Below are positions 47,722 to 59,778 of a stretch of 64,000 bases of DNA, piece by piece. The stretch is from Phlegmacium glaucopus (taxonomy: Eukaryota > Basidiomycota > Agaricomycetes > Agaricales > Cortinariaceae), in the NCBI GenBank assembly GCA_015039465.1, contig MU130696.1:248001-312000 (forward strand). Direction: 5' to 3'. The notes beneath the pieces are model-generated. The model was not told the DNA's origin and searched no databases. It saw only the letters and a program-made list of their open reading frames with translations. The position numbers and the translations under genes are program-made. The number at the start of each line of letters is the position of its first letter. Position 1 is the stretch's first letter.

Positions 47722-49465
47722 ATGTCCAGTTCCGCAACATCAACAACAGATACCGACAGTAGTATTCCTTCTCGCGTTGAAAAACGCTCTCTCACTCCAG
47801 GCGACTCCCCTCTTCCAAAGAAACAGAAGAGTTCCGTCGAGCAGTCCAATTGGGATAGTGTTGATTCTAACCCCGGACCACCACAGGATAAAATTTCGAA
47901 TGAACCCAACATCGATCACTCAAAAGTTCAACTCCCCTCCATTTTTACCTCCTTTGAAGATAATTACCATGGTCGCAGAGCTTCATTGCCCATGTTGCAC
48001 TCTGAGAGTCGCGTAAGGCATGCTCCATATCCTCCAACGAGCTTGCGTCAAAATTACACCCCATCAAATCAATCCTCTCTCTCTTCCTATACCTTTCCCT
48101 CAAATATTGACGAACCAGCCGAGAGGATATCAGGTCGTCCAAAGGTCTCAACAGATCTCAATAATTTCGGTGTGACGAACTCTTATGATTCGTCATATCC
48201 CAACTCTGGTTTGTCTAACGGCACTACACCTTCGAGCACTTTCTCATCCTCTCATTTTAATTCTCCCATGAACTCCGATATCCGCACTCCAGGCATCTCT
48301 CCTTACTCGGAATCGGACACTTGGAACGGGTCTCCCCCAGGAATTGTCCGCCCTAATTCCACCCCGGGACAGCTCTCAAGTCCGGCCGTAAAGTATGATG
48401 ATGGTTTACGCCATACGTCCTTTAGCGCCCCCATGTCCCAGGCACACATGTATGCAGGTTCGGCTCGCATTTCGGGACAGCACGATCGTAAGTCGCTGTC
48501 AGGGATAAAGAGCGAGTGGTCTTTCCCAAACTCTGATTTCCTTCCCCCCGGAAACTCGCAATATTCTCCCTCTTTGGGTCCCGCAGCTCCAAACATTGCA
48601 GTATCATCCCCTTCTCGTTCCCCACAATCAATGCCTCCCTCAACCCTCGTAGACCGTCCACAACGCAAGCGAGGCAAACTCCCAAAGGAGACTACAGATT
48701 ACCTCAAGGCATGGCTGCACCGTCACTCCGACCACCCTTACCCAAGTGAGGAGGAGAAGAAACAACTCTGCCATGCGACGGGCCTTAGTATGAGCCAGGT
48801 CTCCAATTGGATGATCAATGTCAGTACACTGCTTTTTTATTTCTACTCATATCTGAATAATATTTTTTTTCAACCTATAGGCGAGACGTCGCATCCTCGC
48901 ACCCGCTCACAGAGCGGCGTCGGGTCCAACGACAACTGCTCCTTTCCCGCCTCCTGCGGGAAGAAGTGCATCCTTGTCGGGCCTTCTAGATCCTATCAGT
49001 CGGCGGGCTTCCATGCCCTCCGCCGACGCTTTGCAGCTTTACCATCCCATGACTTTACAATCGATGCCTAATAGTCCTAATAACCACCACCATTCTTCCG
49101 ATTATGGTGGAGGATCCTCGCGTCATATGCTGGGACATCCCTCATCTCGATCCAACCACCACTTGAGTGGTGGACTCGAGTATAGCCAAAGCCGCCAAAT
49201 GGGTGGACTGTACGCCCCTGGTCAAGGCACACACAGCTCTGGTCACACGCAGTCATCCTACATGCCTTCAGACGTGCCTCTCTCCGCGCCTCCTTCATTG
49301 TCCAACAACCCATTCTCTTCACATAACCCTCACTCATCTTCTCAACAAAACATGTATCCATCCCTTCATCCTAGCCCGCGTTCGACGGCGCAGCCACAAT
49401 ATTTTAATGAAGGTCATTCGCATTCTGGCTCTGGCTCTGGATCAGGATATGGGACGCCTCAATGA
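47722..49465 (+). CDS. TALE-class homeodomain transcription factor
   Basis: The homeodomain is TALE type, in QRKRGKLPKETTDYLKAWL, HRHSDHPYPSEEEKKQLCH and LSMSQVSNWMINARRRIL, with the three-residue P-Y-P loop extension and the WxxNxR of helix 3 completed across an intron (about 48820-48880). Upstream is a Ser/Pro/Thr-rich region of about 320 residues with no other domain. Downstream is another disordered part rich in His, Ser, Pro and Gly, ending in SGSGSGSGYGTPQ. Start is placed at 47722 (MSSSATSTTDTDSS); the frame is open a little further but without an ATG. This resembles regulators of mushroom development (hom-type), not the HD1 mating-type class, because it lacks the HD1 N-terminal dimerisation region and a nearby HD2 partner. 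Confidence 0.9.
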
Positions 49466-51780
49466 TTCATCCTTCTCCGACGATATTTAATGGACTCGTT
49501 TCTTCTTTCCTTTTATGATGATTTGCGTCCGTTATAAAACTTGCTGTGGACAATTTTGTTCCCATCTCAAAACCTTTAGTCGTACAATGTTTATGTGCCT
49601 GATATATATATTTTTCCCCTTGGGGTCGATGCCTCGTCCTTTTTCCTTCTGTCTTACCGTCGATCTTTTTTCTCCCTCCGTCCATGCTCTGTTCCTGAAC
49701 CTTGTTTTCGTGGGGATCCATTTGTATCCTGCTTGGATATGTTTTTAGAACCTGCTTCCTTATCCGTAGCTTGGTTACTTCCCCCAACTTGCCACTCACG
49801 TCGTACAAGCCCTGATAATAATTTAGTAGTACTCAAATTAATGTGTATATTCATTTTCTAACTTTACATATGGTCTCTCCCATGATCAAATAAGTTGGTT
49901 GCCCTTGAAGAATATGTATAGCAGTGTTTAATATAACAAGCAATGCCATCCTCCCACCACCCATGTACAATGTTTAAAGTTGCCGTGGCCCTGACCGCAA
50001 CAGACTTGACGCGCCGCCACGCTCTCTCTCCCCTCCAAATTTTGAATACTTCAAAAATAGCAGTTACGTACTACCACATATGATACTATGCGGTAAGATA
50101 GAAGGAAGGAAGAACTAAATATCAATCCTTTTTTTTTTCTTACATGCTGCTTACCCTAACACACACTTTCAAATTTGATACCGAGTCGTAAACAATTTAC
50201 TCATCTTTAAAAAGAAAAAAAAAAGAAACGAAACGATGCATCGCTTTTTTTTTTTGTGGTTGTTTTTAGTTTAATTGAAGCGATCCGCTCGGCGCACTAA
50301 ATTTGAGGTTATACTGTTTTATACTTTCATTGCAGTTTTGACGGCCGAATTACTTTCCCAGCTTAGCGCCAGAAGCTTCATTACATACTTTACCTACCAC
50401 ATTCATTGCATGTGCGTCATCGCATCCCGTATAGCCCCGAGCTCAACCTCAAGCTCAAATCTGGCAGCTTGAAAAAAAAAAAAAGAAAAGAAAAAAAGCA
50501 TCAAAGCGGCATCAAGCTCAACTACAAAGCGCACTTGAGTTTTTTTATGACAGAAGAGCAAGGCAAAGTTTTTTTTAAAATTTTTACTCCATTCAGAAAA
50601 ACCCCTTCGACTCGGATAAACGTCTCCGTTAATATGTATATAAAAGTAATTTATATAAAAAGACACAAAAATGGATAGATTGTTGATGGCAGGTTTGTAG
50701 CAATCAAGATGGCAAAGCAGATTTTAGGTTTTTTTATTTATTTACTCTACCGCGGCGCTTCTGTAGTAAATGCAGCAAGAGAAATTCAATAGTTATGTAA
50801 CAAAGGAGTTTGGGTATTTAGCCACCGACGCCGGAGAGTCAAAGATCTCCACTCCATTCGATATCTATCTACTATCTTTCAAGTAAATCAAATGACCCGT
50901 CCAAACGGACCCTCCAACCCAACTTCGAGGCTATAGGGTTCTTTGGAAGTTTGGAAGTACTTTGAAGTGTAATAATAATAATAAAAAAGTATAGACTACT
51001 ATACATAACTTAAACTTAGGATAAAGCAAAATTCAGGACTGGTAAAAGGTGAATTTCGAAGAGAACTTGAGAAGAAGAATTCGAAGAGAACTCCCCAGCC
51101 CCCCGGCTCCACCGAAAATACTTTCCCAAATCGATATCAATGGGTAGTAGGTATCCCGGGTGATCATCGACTCATCATTCTAATCAAAATATGCAATTAC
51201 GCACCTTGGAAAATTAATTGTTTAAAATTAGTGCCAGAGATTTCAAATGAAACTAGTTTCGAGTCAGACAACAGGCTACAGTCTACCTCCGCAAATCTGA
51301 GAGACCTAGGTGAAAACACGTAGTTCGCTACTAAGCTGCTGCCGCTAATGAGGATATCATCGTGATAGCTCCCCCCCGATATATCGGTGGTGGGCTGTGA
51401 AAGCGATGCGATGCCCCATTTCAACTTGATTTCAACCAGTGCGCTCACCCGTGCATACCGCAATAGCCTACAGGGGTATAGGTTCTCATTAGCACCCATA
51501 ACATCCCGAGATCCCTCACGAGTGCTATACCACCGCCTACGAGGCTACGGCAACAGCGGATTATCTAGTACTCTGGGGGGGAACCCTCACATTAGCAGAT
51601 TTATGTCTGAATTTCCGACCTACTTTACGTCTTCAGTCACGCGTCACGGACCCATTTTGAAAAATGTCACATGTCATGTCTCCAGAGCATTTCAGAGCTA
51701 AGGCTGGGGATGGTAAAATCAGCAGCTACGTGCTATGTAACTTTTAGTATGATCAAGATAATTTCTGGTGATTAAAATAG
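49466..51780. other. 3' region of homeobox gene and gene-poor DNA
   Basis: No supported gene. The region begins with T-rich DNA (49480-49760), likely 3' UTR and terminator. Homopolymer A and T runs are common (50110-50280, 50470-50500, 50560-50580). A local palindrome at 51370-51395 (CCCCGATATATCGG) may form a hairpin. Some ORFs at 51197-51701 overlap on both strands and are probably shadows of nothing. Confidence 0.5.
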
Positions 51781-52500
51781 GAAGTTGGTCTGAAGAGAAG
51801 AGATTTTGGGAATGTCATGTGTCCTAGGAAATGTGCTTAATTTACATTAAATTTGCATTTGTACTCAATCTAAAATTAAGGGAAATAAGGAAAATAAGAG
51901 AAGAGACCTTACTTTTTTTCTGCAGGCCTTGTAATGTGTGACCTCCATGAACTCCATGAAATTGCTTAATTTGTACTTAAGTTGTCTTGATGCTCAAGAT
52001 ATTCATTAATGAGCATCAAAGAGCTTGTATCAGTCTTGTTTCTATTTGGCACACAGGCATGTATTTTAATGGTACAAAGTTGTCAGGGCCATGGTTGGTA
52101 GTCTGCCTGAAGCCAGAAGCTGGGCCCAGCCTGACTTTTTGAAAAGCCTGAGCCAGCTTAGGCCTCAGCTTTTGACGGTATCAAAATTTCATGTGAACCA
52201 GATATTTTTTGCTATTTTTTGTGTAATGATGAGCCAACCTTGGGGCAGTGACACTCAGATTGTAGTCTTTCAGTGGTACTAGTTCACATGTTCTATAAAT
52301 ACACAACCTAAAAGGAAATTTATTTGAGAAATACAAGATGCAGTGAAAACATGAAGACAGAACTTTTATCACTACATTTAACAGGTTACTCATTGAGAGG
52401 GTGATCCAATGGACCCAACACCAATTAGTAGCATCAACATTGAGGTCAGGACCAGGTGCCACAATATTTTTTTAGATTTGATTAAAGAAGAAAGGATGAA
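51780..52500. mobile_element. Possible transposon or solo-LTR-derived segment
   Basis: Base composition changes here: few CpG, many TG and CA steps, and short repeated words (AATTTGTACTTAAGTTG, CATGAACTCCATGAA; 52080-52180 with AAGCTGGGCCCAGCCTGACT, AAGCCTGAGCCAGCTT and AGGCCTCAGCTT). On the minus strand TGTATTTATAGAA resembles a TATA box inside a terminal repeat. No terminal repeats, target duplication or protein domain could be confirmed by eye, so this is a suggestion only. Confidence 0.3.
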
Positions 52501-53274
52501 CAATTCAAGTTATATTATTTTTAATATATTCTGAGTCAAAAGACAAAGTAACAGTATCTTTATAAAATGAAGGGGATATAATGAGTTGCAGCATGTGACA
52601 TGTGACAGGTTTGTGACCCATGCTGACATCATTGCTTGTAACTAAGTTGTAGAGGAGCTGATAATCAAATATGCGATAACAACGGATTACGGGACAATGT
52701 TTTTTTGGGGTTTAGTAGGGGTCATAATGATGTTGATGGCAATCATGTCAAATGTGGGCAATCCGTTAGACATGATCTTTTCCATGAAGAGGCGGTGTTA
52801 ATGAAAGCAAGACAAGAAGAATGAACATGGTGGCATAGATGTCATTAAAATTGATAGATAACAGACATTGATTGCATGAATAGTAGCACTAGCCTTATGT
52901 ACAATGCAGTGATAGACGCCCAGCGTGGTTAGGTAGATATCGATATCAATGTAACTTTGTAAATCTGCATGATGAGTAAACATGCATCCTAATCCAATGT
53001 TCCAATTAGGTTGTACCGGACCCGTTTAGAATCCACCGAGGATAAACCGCTAACGTACAACCTAGGTGTGGAAATGATGAAAGATGAAACGGTATTACAT
53101 TATGTATATGGTTGATGACTGATGGGAAAAGACTTCCGCATAGTGATAATAGAAACAGGGTCAATGGTGGATGAGAAAGGATACCGACTACCGCTCAGGT
53201 AAGAAAACGAACAGGGGGCGACGGGGATACAGTGGGGATACAAAGCGAACGGGAGGCGGGAAGTATTTGCCGCC
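52501..53274. other. Gene-poor interval downstream of P450
   Basis: About 770 bp with no gene signal between the possible mobile segment and the P450 stop codon. Short ORFs (52798-52983 minus and 53100-53300 minus) do not look coding, apart from the last exon of the P450 that overlaps 53277 and above. Confidence 0.5.
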
Positions 53275-56200
53275 TCATACCCGAGTCCTCCGGGAATCAA
53301 CTCGTGAAATATTCAAAGGTAACTGGTTCCCAAGGTGGGATTCAGATTTCACGAATGGTCGTGCGACTACACTGTTAAAAGAGCGATGAAACAGGGAAGG
53401 GGGGAACGTCAGTAATAGGGTCTTTTACGGGAATTTAGGATATCATCTGGCTCATCCGAAATGGATGGACGGAGAAGGAAATTGAACGCAATTATGTTAT
53501 TAGCCATCAGGCAAAAATTCAGTGCGAGAATTCCCAGCACGGACCGTGATGCGTCAAGAGCAAAGACACAGGAAAGAGGATTTGGTGCTCCAGTGACGAA
53601 ATCAAGGACCAGGGCTTTATAACCACCGAAGTAAAAGAGGCGAATGAATTGGTCTTTTTGGAATTCGAATTGAATATACTTCGGGGATTCATGGCGAAAA
53701 AGGTAGGAAGAAAAGAAAAAAAATCCACAACCAATTTACACTCACTTTACTTTCTTTTCGACAATCATCCCAGGATCGATGGAGAATCCAATGTCTTTTA
53801 ACAGAACATAGAGAAATATCTTGATCCTTTTGAAACAATAAACAATCGGAATGAGCACGGAATGTATAAACAAACGAGGCGCCAAGAAAAGATAACAAAG
53901 ACAAAACGAGCAATGTTTATAACGTTATGTTTATGCGATTATACCGCGACACGCCAGGCAGGCGCGAACCTGAAAGGAGGAGAGGGGGCGATGGATGGAA
54001 AACATCAAGAAAAATCAAATGGAAGGTTCAAGAAAAGGACCGAACGGGCGAAGATCATAATTTATAATCGGAGATCAGATTCGAGATAGGCAGGGAAACG
54101 ATCCAACCCACAACCGAGCTGGACTTTGCAACTCCGTGCCACTCCAACACAACCATACTCAAAAGTTAAAAAAAACAAAGCGACGCCTCCATCTACATCA
54201 CAAAGACTAAATAAACCAAATTACACTGGTCGACGCCGCCGCCGCCACTCGAAAAGAGCATGCAGCAGCGGTCATCATCATCATCATCATAAATTGACTC
54301 TTGATGACCAGAGAGAATGGAATACTTAGGGAGAGGAGGTTAAATGGCAATTCGAACCCATTCGTCATCTTCATTATCATATAATGCCGTTAATCAAGGT
54401 TTGATTATTTACCCTCCCCGAGTTCAGCGTTGATGTTTCATGCGTACCAAATTTGATCTGATAGACCCAACCATCCCTCGGGGTGAATCGGCATATATGA
54501 GAGCGCAAAGTGGAGGAGGGAAGAAAGCGGGAAACACATTAAACATATACACACGCATGTGATTGGTGTGAACAAAAGTCCAAAAGTAGCGAACCGAGCA
54601 ATGTTAGCGAGGGTTCGAAAAAAGGGGGGATTCGGATCTCCGAATCTGAACGGAAGCAAAAAATAATTCTCAAAAAGGATATGGAGACATTCCAGAACTT
54701 TCAAGGTAAAAAGGAAACGAAGAAAGTCAGGAGGAGGAAAGGTCACAAGTCCTAGGACTATCTCGCAAAGAAACGAACGCCTCGTTTGGTGAAAAGCCAG
54801 GTTGATCTTATGCCACGTCCTGTGAAGCAATCAAGGGATGATGCTAATACTTTGTAACGGTGCATCGCCTTCCGAGTCCCAAGATCAAAGTGGCTCCAAT
54901 GCATACTCCCAGAAATAATAGAAAAAGAGCAAAACAATCCAATTATGGGTCTTCCCACAGATCCCAAAAAAAGCAACCGATGAAACAAGATGCATCCATT
55001 GAAATCAAAAAAAAAAAAGATAAAAATGGATCCTCAAGTTCAATGAATCCAAATGGCAATCCCAAATGGCATGAACGAAATGGAAGAAAGAAAAGGAAAA
55101 GAACAAGAAACTTGAACTCACTCAAAAATAGCAAACTTATAGCCAATACAAGCTCGGTTCCCATTCAGGAATGTCAACATATTTGAATACAAGCCCGGAA
55201 TCAATCGTGCGTCTTCGGGAGGCGCAGCCCAACGTTCTGGCCTGTAGGGGACAAAAAAATATGATAAGTATGAAAGACGACGACCAAAAGAAGGATAGGT
55301 TGGAAGGGTGAACGAATCTTAAAAGGCCTTGGTTTAGACCAGAATCGGAATGGGGTGGAATTAGTGATGAAATAGGAAATGAACTAAACAGGAACAATAA
55401 TGGAGTACAGGCAAGCGGAAATGCTAATGGTTTAATGGTGGTTTGCGGGCTGCGCTAGCCATGAGATGTTCTCAGCATAGCCAGAGATTAAGCACATGCT
55501 TGATGAGTACCAAGCCTAACTCCCAACGCGGTAGATACATTTGATCACTTTTTGTTTGCACCACACCACGCAGCACCAACACTACATGGGCTCAATAAAC
55601 CGGTGGTTTAGAGTTCCGAAGGGTGCTCTATGACGGGTTTGGAGAATAGAAACCCTGAAAACTATAAGGATGCAAATCCAAAAATAGTTCGTAGTGACCA
55701 AAAGAGAGAAAAGCGCCGCGAGTTTGGCAAATCAAGGTCTCCAGAAATCAAGCGAGAACAAACCAAAGCAAAGCAAAAAGATGAAAACAAAAAAAAACCG
55801 CACCTGAACACACCCGCATCTTCACCCCAAAACACCTCACTCTTATTGATGGCCTGTATCGGTACCGATATGATATCCCATTTCCGGATTGGGATCGTTT
55901 GCTTTGCGATTCCACTCCCAAGCTGGGATTGGTGACTTTCCGAAATCGAATTCCCAAAGTCAACAGCGCCCTGATTTCCACACATACGGGACATGGGATG
56001 ATGATCATGATGCCGGCTAGCATTTGCGCCCTCATTGACGCCTATGCGAATTCGCTCGCCATCACAAGGAAGGGGATTAAGAAGAGGTATCTCATCATAA
56101 TCACGCATGCACACCCGCATCGTGCTGGTGACGGGCGCGTGGAGGCGCAGACATTCCCGAACGACCCAATCTAGATATGTGCATTTCACAATCTCATCAG

Positions 56201-58094
56201 TTAGGGTTTCTTCGTTGCGGCGCTCTTGCTGTCCCCCAGAGCCAGTATCATCGGTTTCCTGTCTGCCACTTCCCACCTCCACTCGATCTTGAATACCCTG
56301 CAACGCATCTCTCAAATTGGACTGCACACGCTGATCTTTCGCCAACGCATATAAACACCATGTAAGAGCCGAACATGTCGTTTCATGACCAGCAGCTAGG
56401 AATGTGGAAATTTGACAGAGGACTTCGTCGATAGACATGCATTGGGAGGGTGCGCTGGCCATGTTGGAACGGACTGTGGGTGAGTGGATGGATGAGATCT
56501 TAAGAGAGAAAGGAGGATGGCTTACTTAGGACGCTTAGGAGATCACGGCCCTGTGAAGTTTCAGCGCCATCAATTTCATTTTGTGGAATATGAGCGCCTA
56601 AGTCGGTTCCCGATCCTTTATCCTTTTTAGGAGTGCCGACGGTTTCTACTCCAATAGGATGTCGTCCAGTAGCGTTTCGTTTCTCATTGATCAAGTCAAG
56701 TCCAATGCGGCGCATGGTTTTTTGAGCTTGTAACATAATAAAATTGTTTCGACGCTATAAAAGCTGATTAGCTTATGCAGTGATAGAGGCGGGCTGGCGG
56801 GGCGGACAACCCTGCAATCAAAAAAATGCCTCCGCTCGCATCAGAGATCGAATTTCAATGTCAATGACAATAAATAGGGGCACCCGGTCACCCGTGGTGT
56901 CTATCCCGATAGCGCCGTCGATCAGGCATCAGGCATCATCAGGGCCAATGAGGAGATGAGTTTGGCTTGACAGTTTTTGAAACGTCGGCCGGCGGGAGTG
57001 TCACAAGGAGAAAAGTGACGGTCATTGACAAGGAAAGGGAAGCGAATGACATTGACAACCGATATTGAATATCAAAGGTCGATCGGGAGTCAAGGGACGC
57101 AAAGGATGAATGGAAGAGGGGAGTAAAATGATAAGGAAATGGCCAATAACTCACGAAATGTCGGAGAATTGGGAACCAAGCTTGGAGGATGGTCATTATT
57201 TTGAATTTGCGTGATGTTGAGAATATTATATCGAAAGCGCATGCTAGTTCGTTTGAATCGTCTGTTAAAGAATCAAAAGCGTATCCGAAACCTAAGGTAG
57301 TTACATAAGTATTTATATAAATCAAATATAATTTGGGCTGGACAAACCTGCTAGACCTATAACGTCTAGAGTTGCTCTTCCGAGCCATACGAGGACGTCA
57401 ACACGGGCCACTGAGATTTGTGGTTGGATCCCATCTTGGTGGAGAGCAACATCTGGTAACTGTTGGAGCCAAATATCTCGAAGCTGGACCAGAAGTGAGC
57501 GTCAAAATCTGAAGGCAGAGATGGATCAGACCTGTATTGCTTTTTGCCAGAAGACGGGTGTTAGAGATTTGATATGAGAAACAGAGAAAGCAGGTGTCTG
57601 TAGAAAGGTGAGGAGGCGCCGTTTAGGTTACAAAAGATTGTCGCTTACCAATATTCGACGCTGAGTTAGGGAAATTGTAGTGACCCAAAAGGGAAAAGAG
57701 AGGAGAAGAATTGAACCTGACGTTGATGCTGATCTCCTTCAACTGTGAGGAGACCATCATAGCCCACTGCCATACTTGCCAAAGCGTTCTTGATGAAATC
57801 TGGTTTTGGATATTGATACGAATTACGGAGGATATATGCGACAGCGACGGGGTCTGTTGTGATTAGACGACGACCTCTGAGGAAACCTCTGTAGACGAAG
57901 GTGGGACCGTATTGGGAGACCCACTGGGCGATGAGATTTGTGTTCTCCTGGTCGTGTATTTGTTGTAGATTTCCCATGAAAAATGAGGAGGAAGGGGGAC
58001 CTGGAAGATGGCGAAGAGGAGAGCGGCGGAAATGTCTGCTGATGAAGAGAAAGAGGAATGGGATGATCAAAGTAAGGACAAGAAGAGCAGTCAT
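53275..58094 (-). CDS. Cytochrome P450 monooxygenase with very long introns
   Basis: Microsomal P450, expected to take electrons from the reductase at 24.6-27 kb. N-terminal anchor LLVLTLIIPFLFLFI then the proline hinge LRHLPGPPSSSFFMGN. Later exons: TPAFSVSHIKSLTPVFW, ATLDVIGLAGFGYAFDSL, LLSVLIRSNMASAP, I-helix FLAAGHETTCSALTW, the ExxR helix VVRECLRLHAPV, RKWDIISVPIQAINKSEVFW, PERWAAPPEDARLIPG, heme loop FLNGNRACIGYKFAIFE (Cys ligand), then IKIFLYVLLKDIGFSIDPG and the last exon VARPFVKSESHLGNQLPLN, stop at 53275-53277. Exons are joined in frame over introns of about 1295 (53827-55121), 562 (55242-55803), 400 (56755-57154) and 374 nt (53372-53745). A loop before the heme part is enlarged by low-complexity sequence (DDTGSGGQQERRNEE and an Asn/His/Ser-rich stretch). 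All catalytic motifs are present, so it looks functional. CYP clan not determined. Confidence 0.88.
53827..55121 (-). other. 1295-nt intron of the P450 gene
   Basis: Donor GTGAGTT at the heme-loop exon and acceptor CAAAAG before the IKIFLYV exon; GA plus G restores the Glu codon, so the frame is exact. The plus strand is purine-rich across most of it (the transcript is pyrimidine-rich), and it contains a short GCC run (54235-54245) and a CAT run (about 54273-54291). No coding domain was recognised inside. Confidence 0.75.
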
Positions 58095-58151
58095 GGCTAT
58101 GTTAACCCAGTGGCATCGAATGGATCAGAACTTATATTATGTGTTTCCCGA

Positions 58152-59778
58152 GATGGCCGAGCTATTAATGTTTTCGATCCTCAACGATCCCCTTGTCACC
58201 GCCCTCCTCAACAATCATCCAAATTCACTTCAACCTCATTTCACTTACAACAATTGGTTACAACTCGTTCATGGTTACAACTCGCCACAATGCAATGCTA
58301 TCGACAACCACTTGTTGCATCTCATACACTCCATACATCGCTTTCAACTAGACCGCACTCCAATACTCATCAGTCTGGTCCATTTTTCTATCTTTTCATT
58401 TCAATTATAATCATTCTTCCCTCAGATAACCCACTCAATCCCCCATCACACACAGGCATGTCCCCAAAAAAAGTCCATGAAGTATCTCGTATGGCTGCAT
58501 ACATCCTCCACTTCCTTCAAGTCAACAATATACATACCTCCCATATTAGAATCGTAGATATCGGGGCTGGTCAGGCATGTAATTCCCACCTTTTATCTAT
58601 CTGGTTCTCAAAGATTACATAGGGCTATCTGACAAGAACCCTAAAACACCATCTCCCTCAATCCCATATACTAGCACTTGACGCCGATCAAGAACAAACT
58701 AGAGCTGCTCAGCAATGGGAACGTCGCTTACTGCCTAATGCTACTCCACCCATAACACATAATACAATTCTTATCACCCCTCAATCCCTTCTCGATACCG
58801 TGCACAAATGGGTTGGAGATTCGCCACAACCCGTTCCCGTCCTACTAGTCGCATTACACGCTTGTGGTTCACTTACACTAGATATCCTTCGCTCATTCAT
58901 ATCTTCTGTAAAAAATCCACACCCGTCATGGTACCCAGTAGGCGTCGTGGCAGTCGGTTGTTGCTACAACTTGATGAATACAGGAGGTTCGTCCCTTCCT
59001 ATAAATTACGATCCATTGTGCCGAAACCAGAAAAAAAGATTTCCCTCTTTCAAAAACCAACCTCTCCAGCCCAAATCCTCTCACCCTTCCCATATCCGCA
59101 TACCATCTCGCAGCCCAAGTCCCTTCACAATGGTTAATCCCAGGTTCAGACCCCCCTACACCATATCCGTCTGTCGTACTTGCGGTTCGGAAGGTTACTT
59201 GGCGCGCATTACTTGAAAAAGCACTAGTGAACGCAACGCCTGTAGAAAGACCATTGCCGTCGGTGGATAAATCTAAATCGGCTTCCGTACCCGCCCGTTG
59301 GCCTCGTCGTCCAGAAACATGGAAGGCTCAAAACCCCTCATCATCATCCACTCCACCCCCAACCCCCCCACAAGACCTAAGCTGCACAGGCCAAACCCTT
59401 ACCCTACTCCGCCTCGGCAGACTCAAAGATTCAGCATACACAAATGGCTGGCCTGCGTTCTTACATATAGCAGAAGAACGGTTGGGGGTCAAATTTCCTT
59501 CCGATTCTTTTACTTTGTTAGAACGAGAGAGTGATGAGTTCGTGAGGAACTTGGAGGTTTTGCACGTTATGAGGTGTTTGTTGGGTCCGTTGGTTGAGAC
59601 TGCGATTTTGAGGGATAGAGTTGAGTGGGTTAAAGAGAGTTTGAAGTTCGATAAACAGGAGAGTGAGGTGAAACCGATGAGTGTCGAATTGGTCAATCTG
59701 TTTGATCAATCTACAGGTAGTGCTCGGAATGTTGCTATCGTTATTGCACAGGTTATTCCTGACTATGGTTGTGGGTAA
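58152..59778 (+). CDS. METTL25/RRNAD1-like methyltransferase
   Basis: SAM-dependent methyltransferase family of METTL25 and RRNAD1. Start MAELLMFSILNDPLVTALLN (58152). Blocks seen in order: FTYNNWLQLVHGYNSPQCN, NPPSHTGMSPKKVHEVSRMA (joined over an intron ending at 58413, in phase), RIVDIGAGQGYLTRTLKHHL (motif I, split by an intron at about 58577-58622), LALDADQEQTRAAQQWERR, LVALHACGSLTLDILRSF, and VVAVGCCYNLMNTGG, the usual C-C-Y-N block. Later YHLAAQVPSQWL, GWPAFLHIAEERLGVKFP and a helical end to VIAQVIPDYGCG at 59778. In animals this family has roles in RNA or protein methylation that are not settled. It is head-to-head with the P450, starts 57 bp apart. Confidence 0.83.

Noticed and set aside
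47722..49465. Homeobox gene as an HD1 mating-type gene
   Set aside because: It is a TALE homeodomain with long disordered flanks, no HD1 N-terminal dimerisation region, no adjacent divergent HD2 gene and no mitochondrial intermediate peptidase gene nearby.
54126..54329. Plus-strand ORF encoding runs of Arg and six His in a row, looking like an affinity tag
   Set aside because: It lies in the large intron of the minus-strand P450. The His run comes from a CAT microsatellite and the Arg run from a GCC-type repeat; there is no other vector sequence.
53275..59778. P450 plus methyltransferase as a secondary-metabolite cluster
   Set aside because: The methyltransferase belongs to the METTL25/RRNAD1 housekeeping-like group, and no synthase, terpene cyclase, NRPS or PKS lies in the window.
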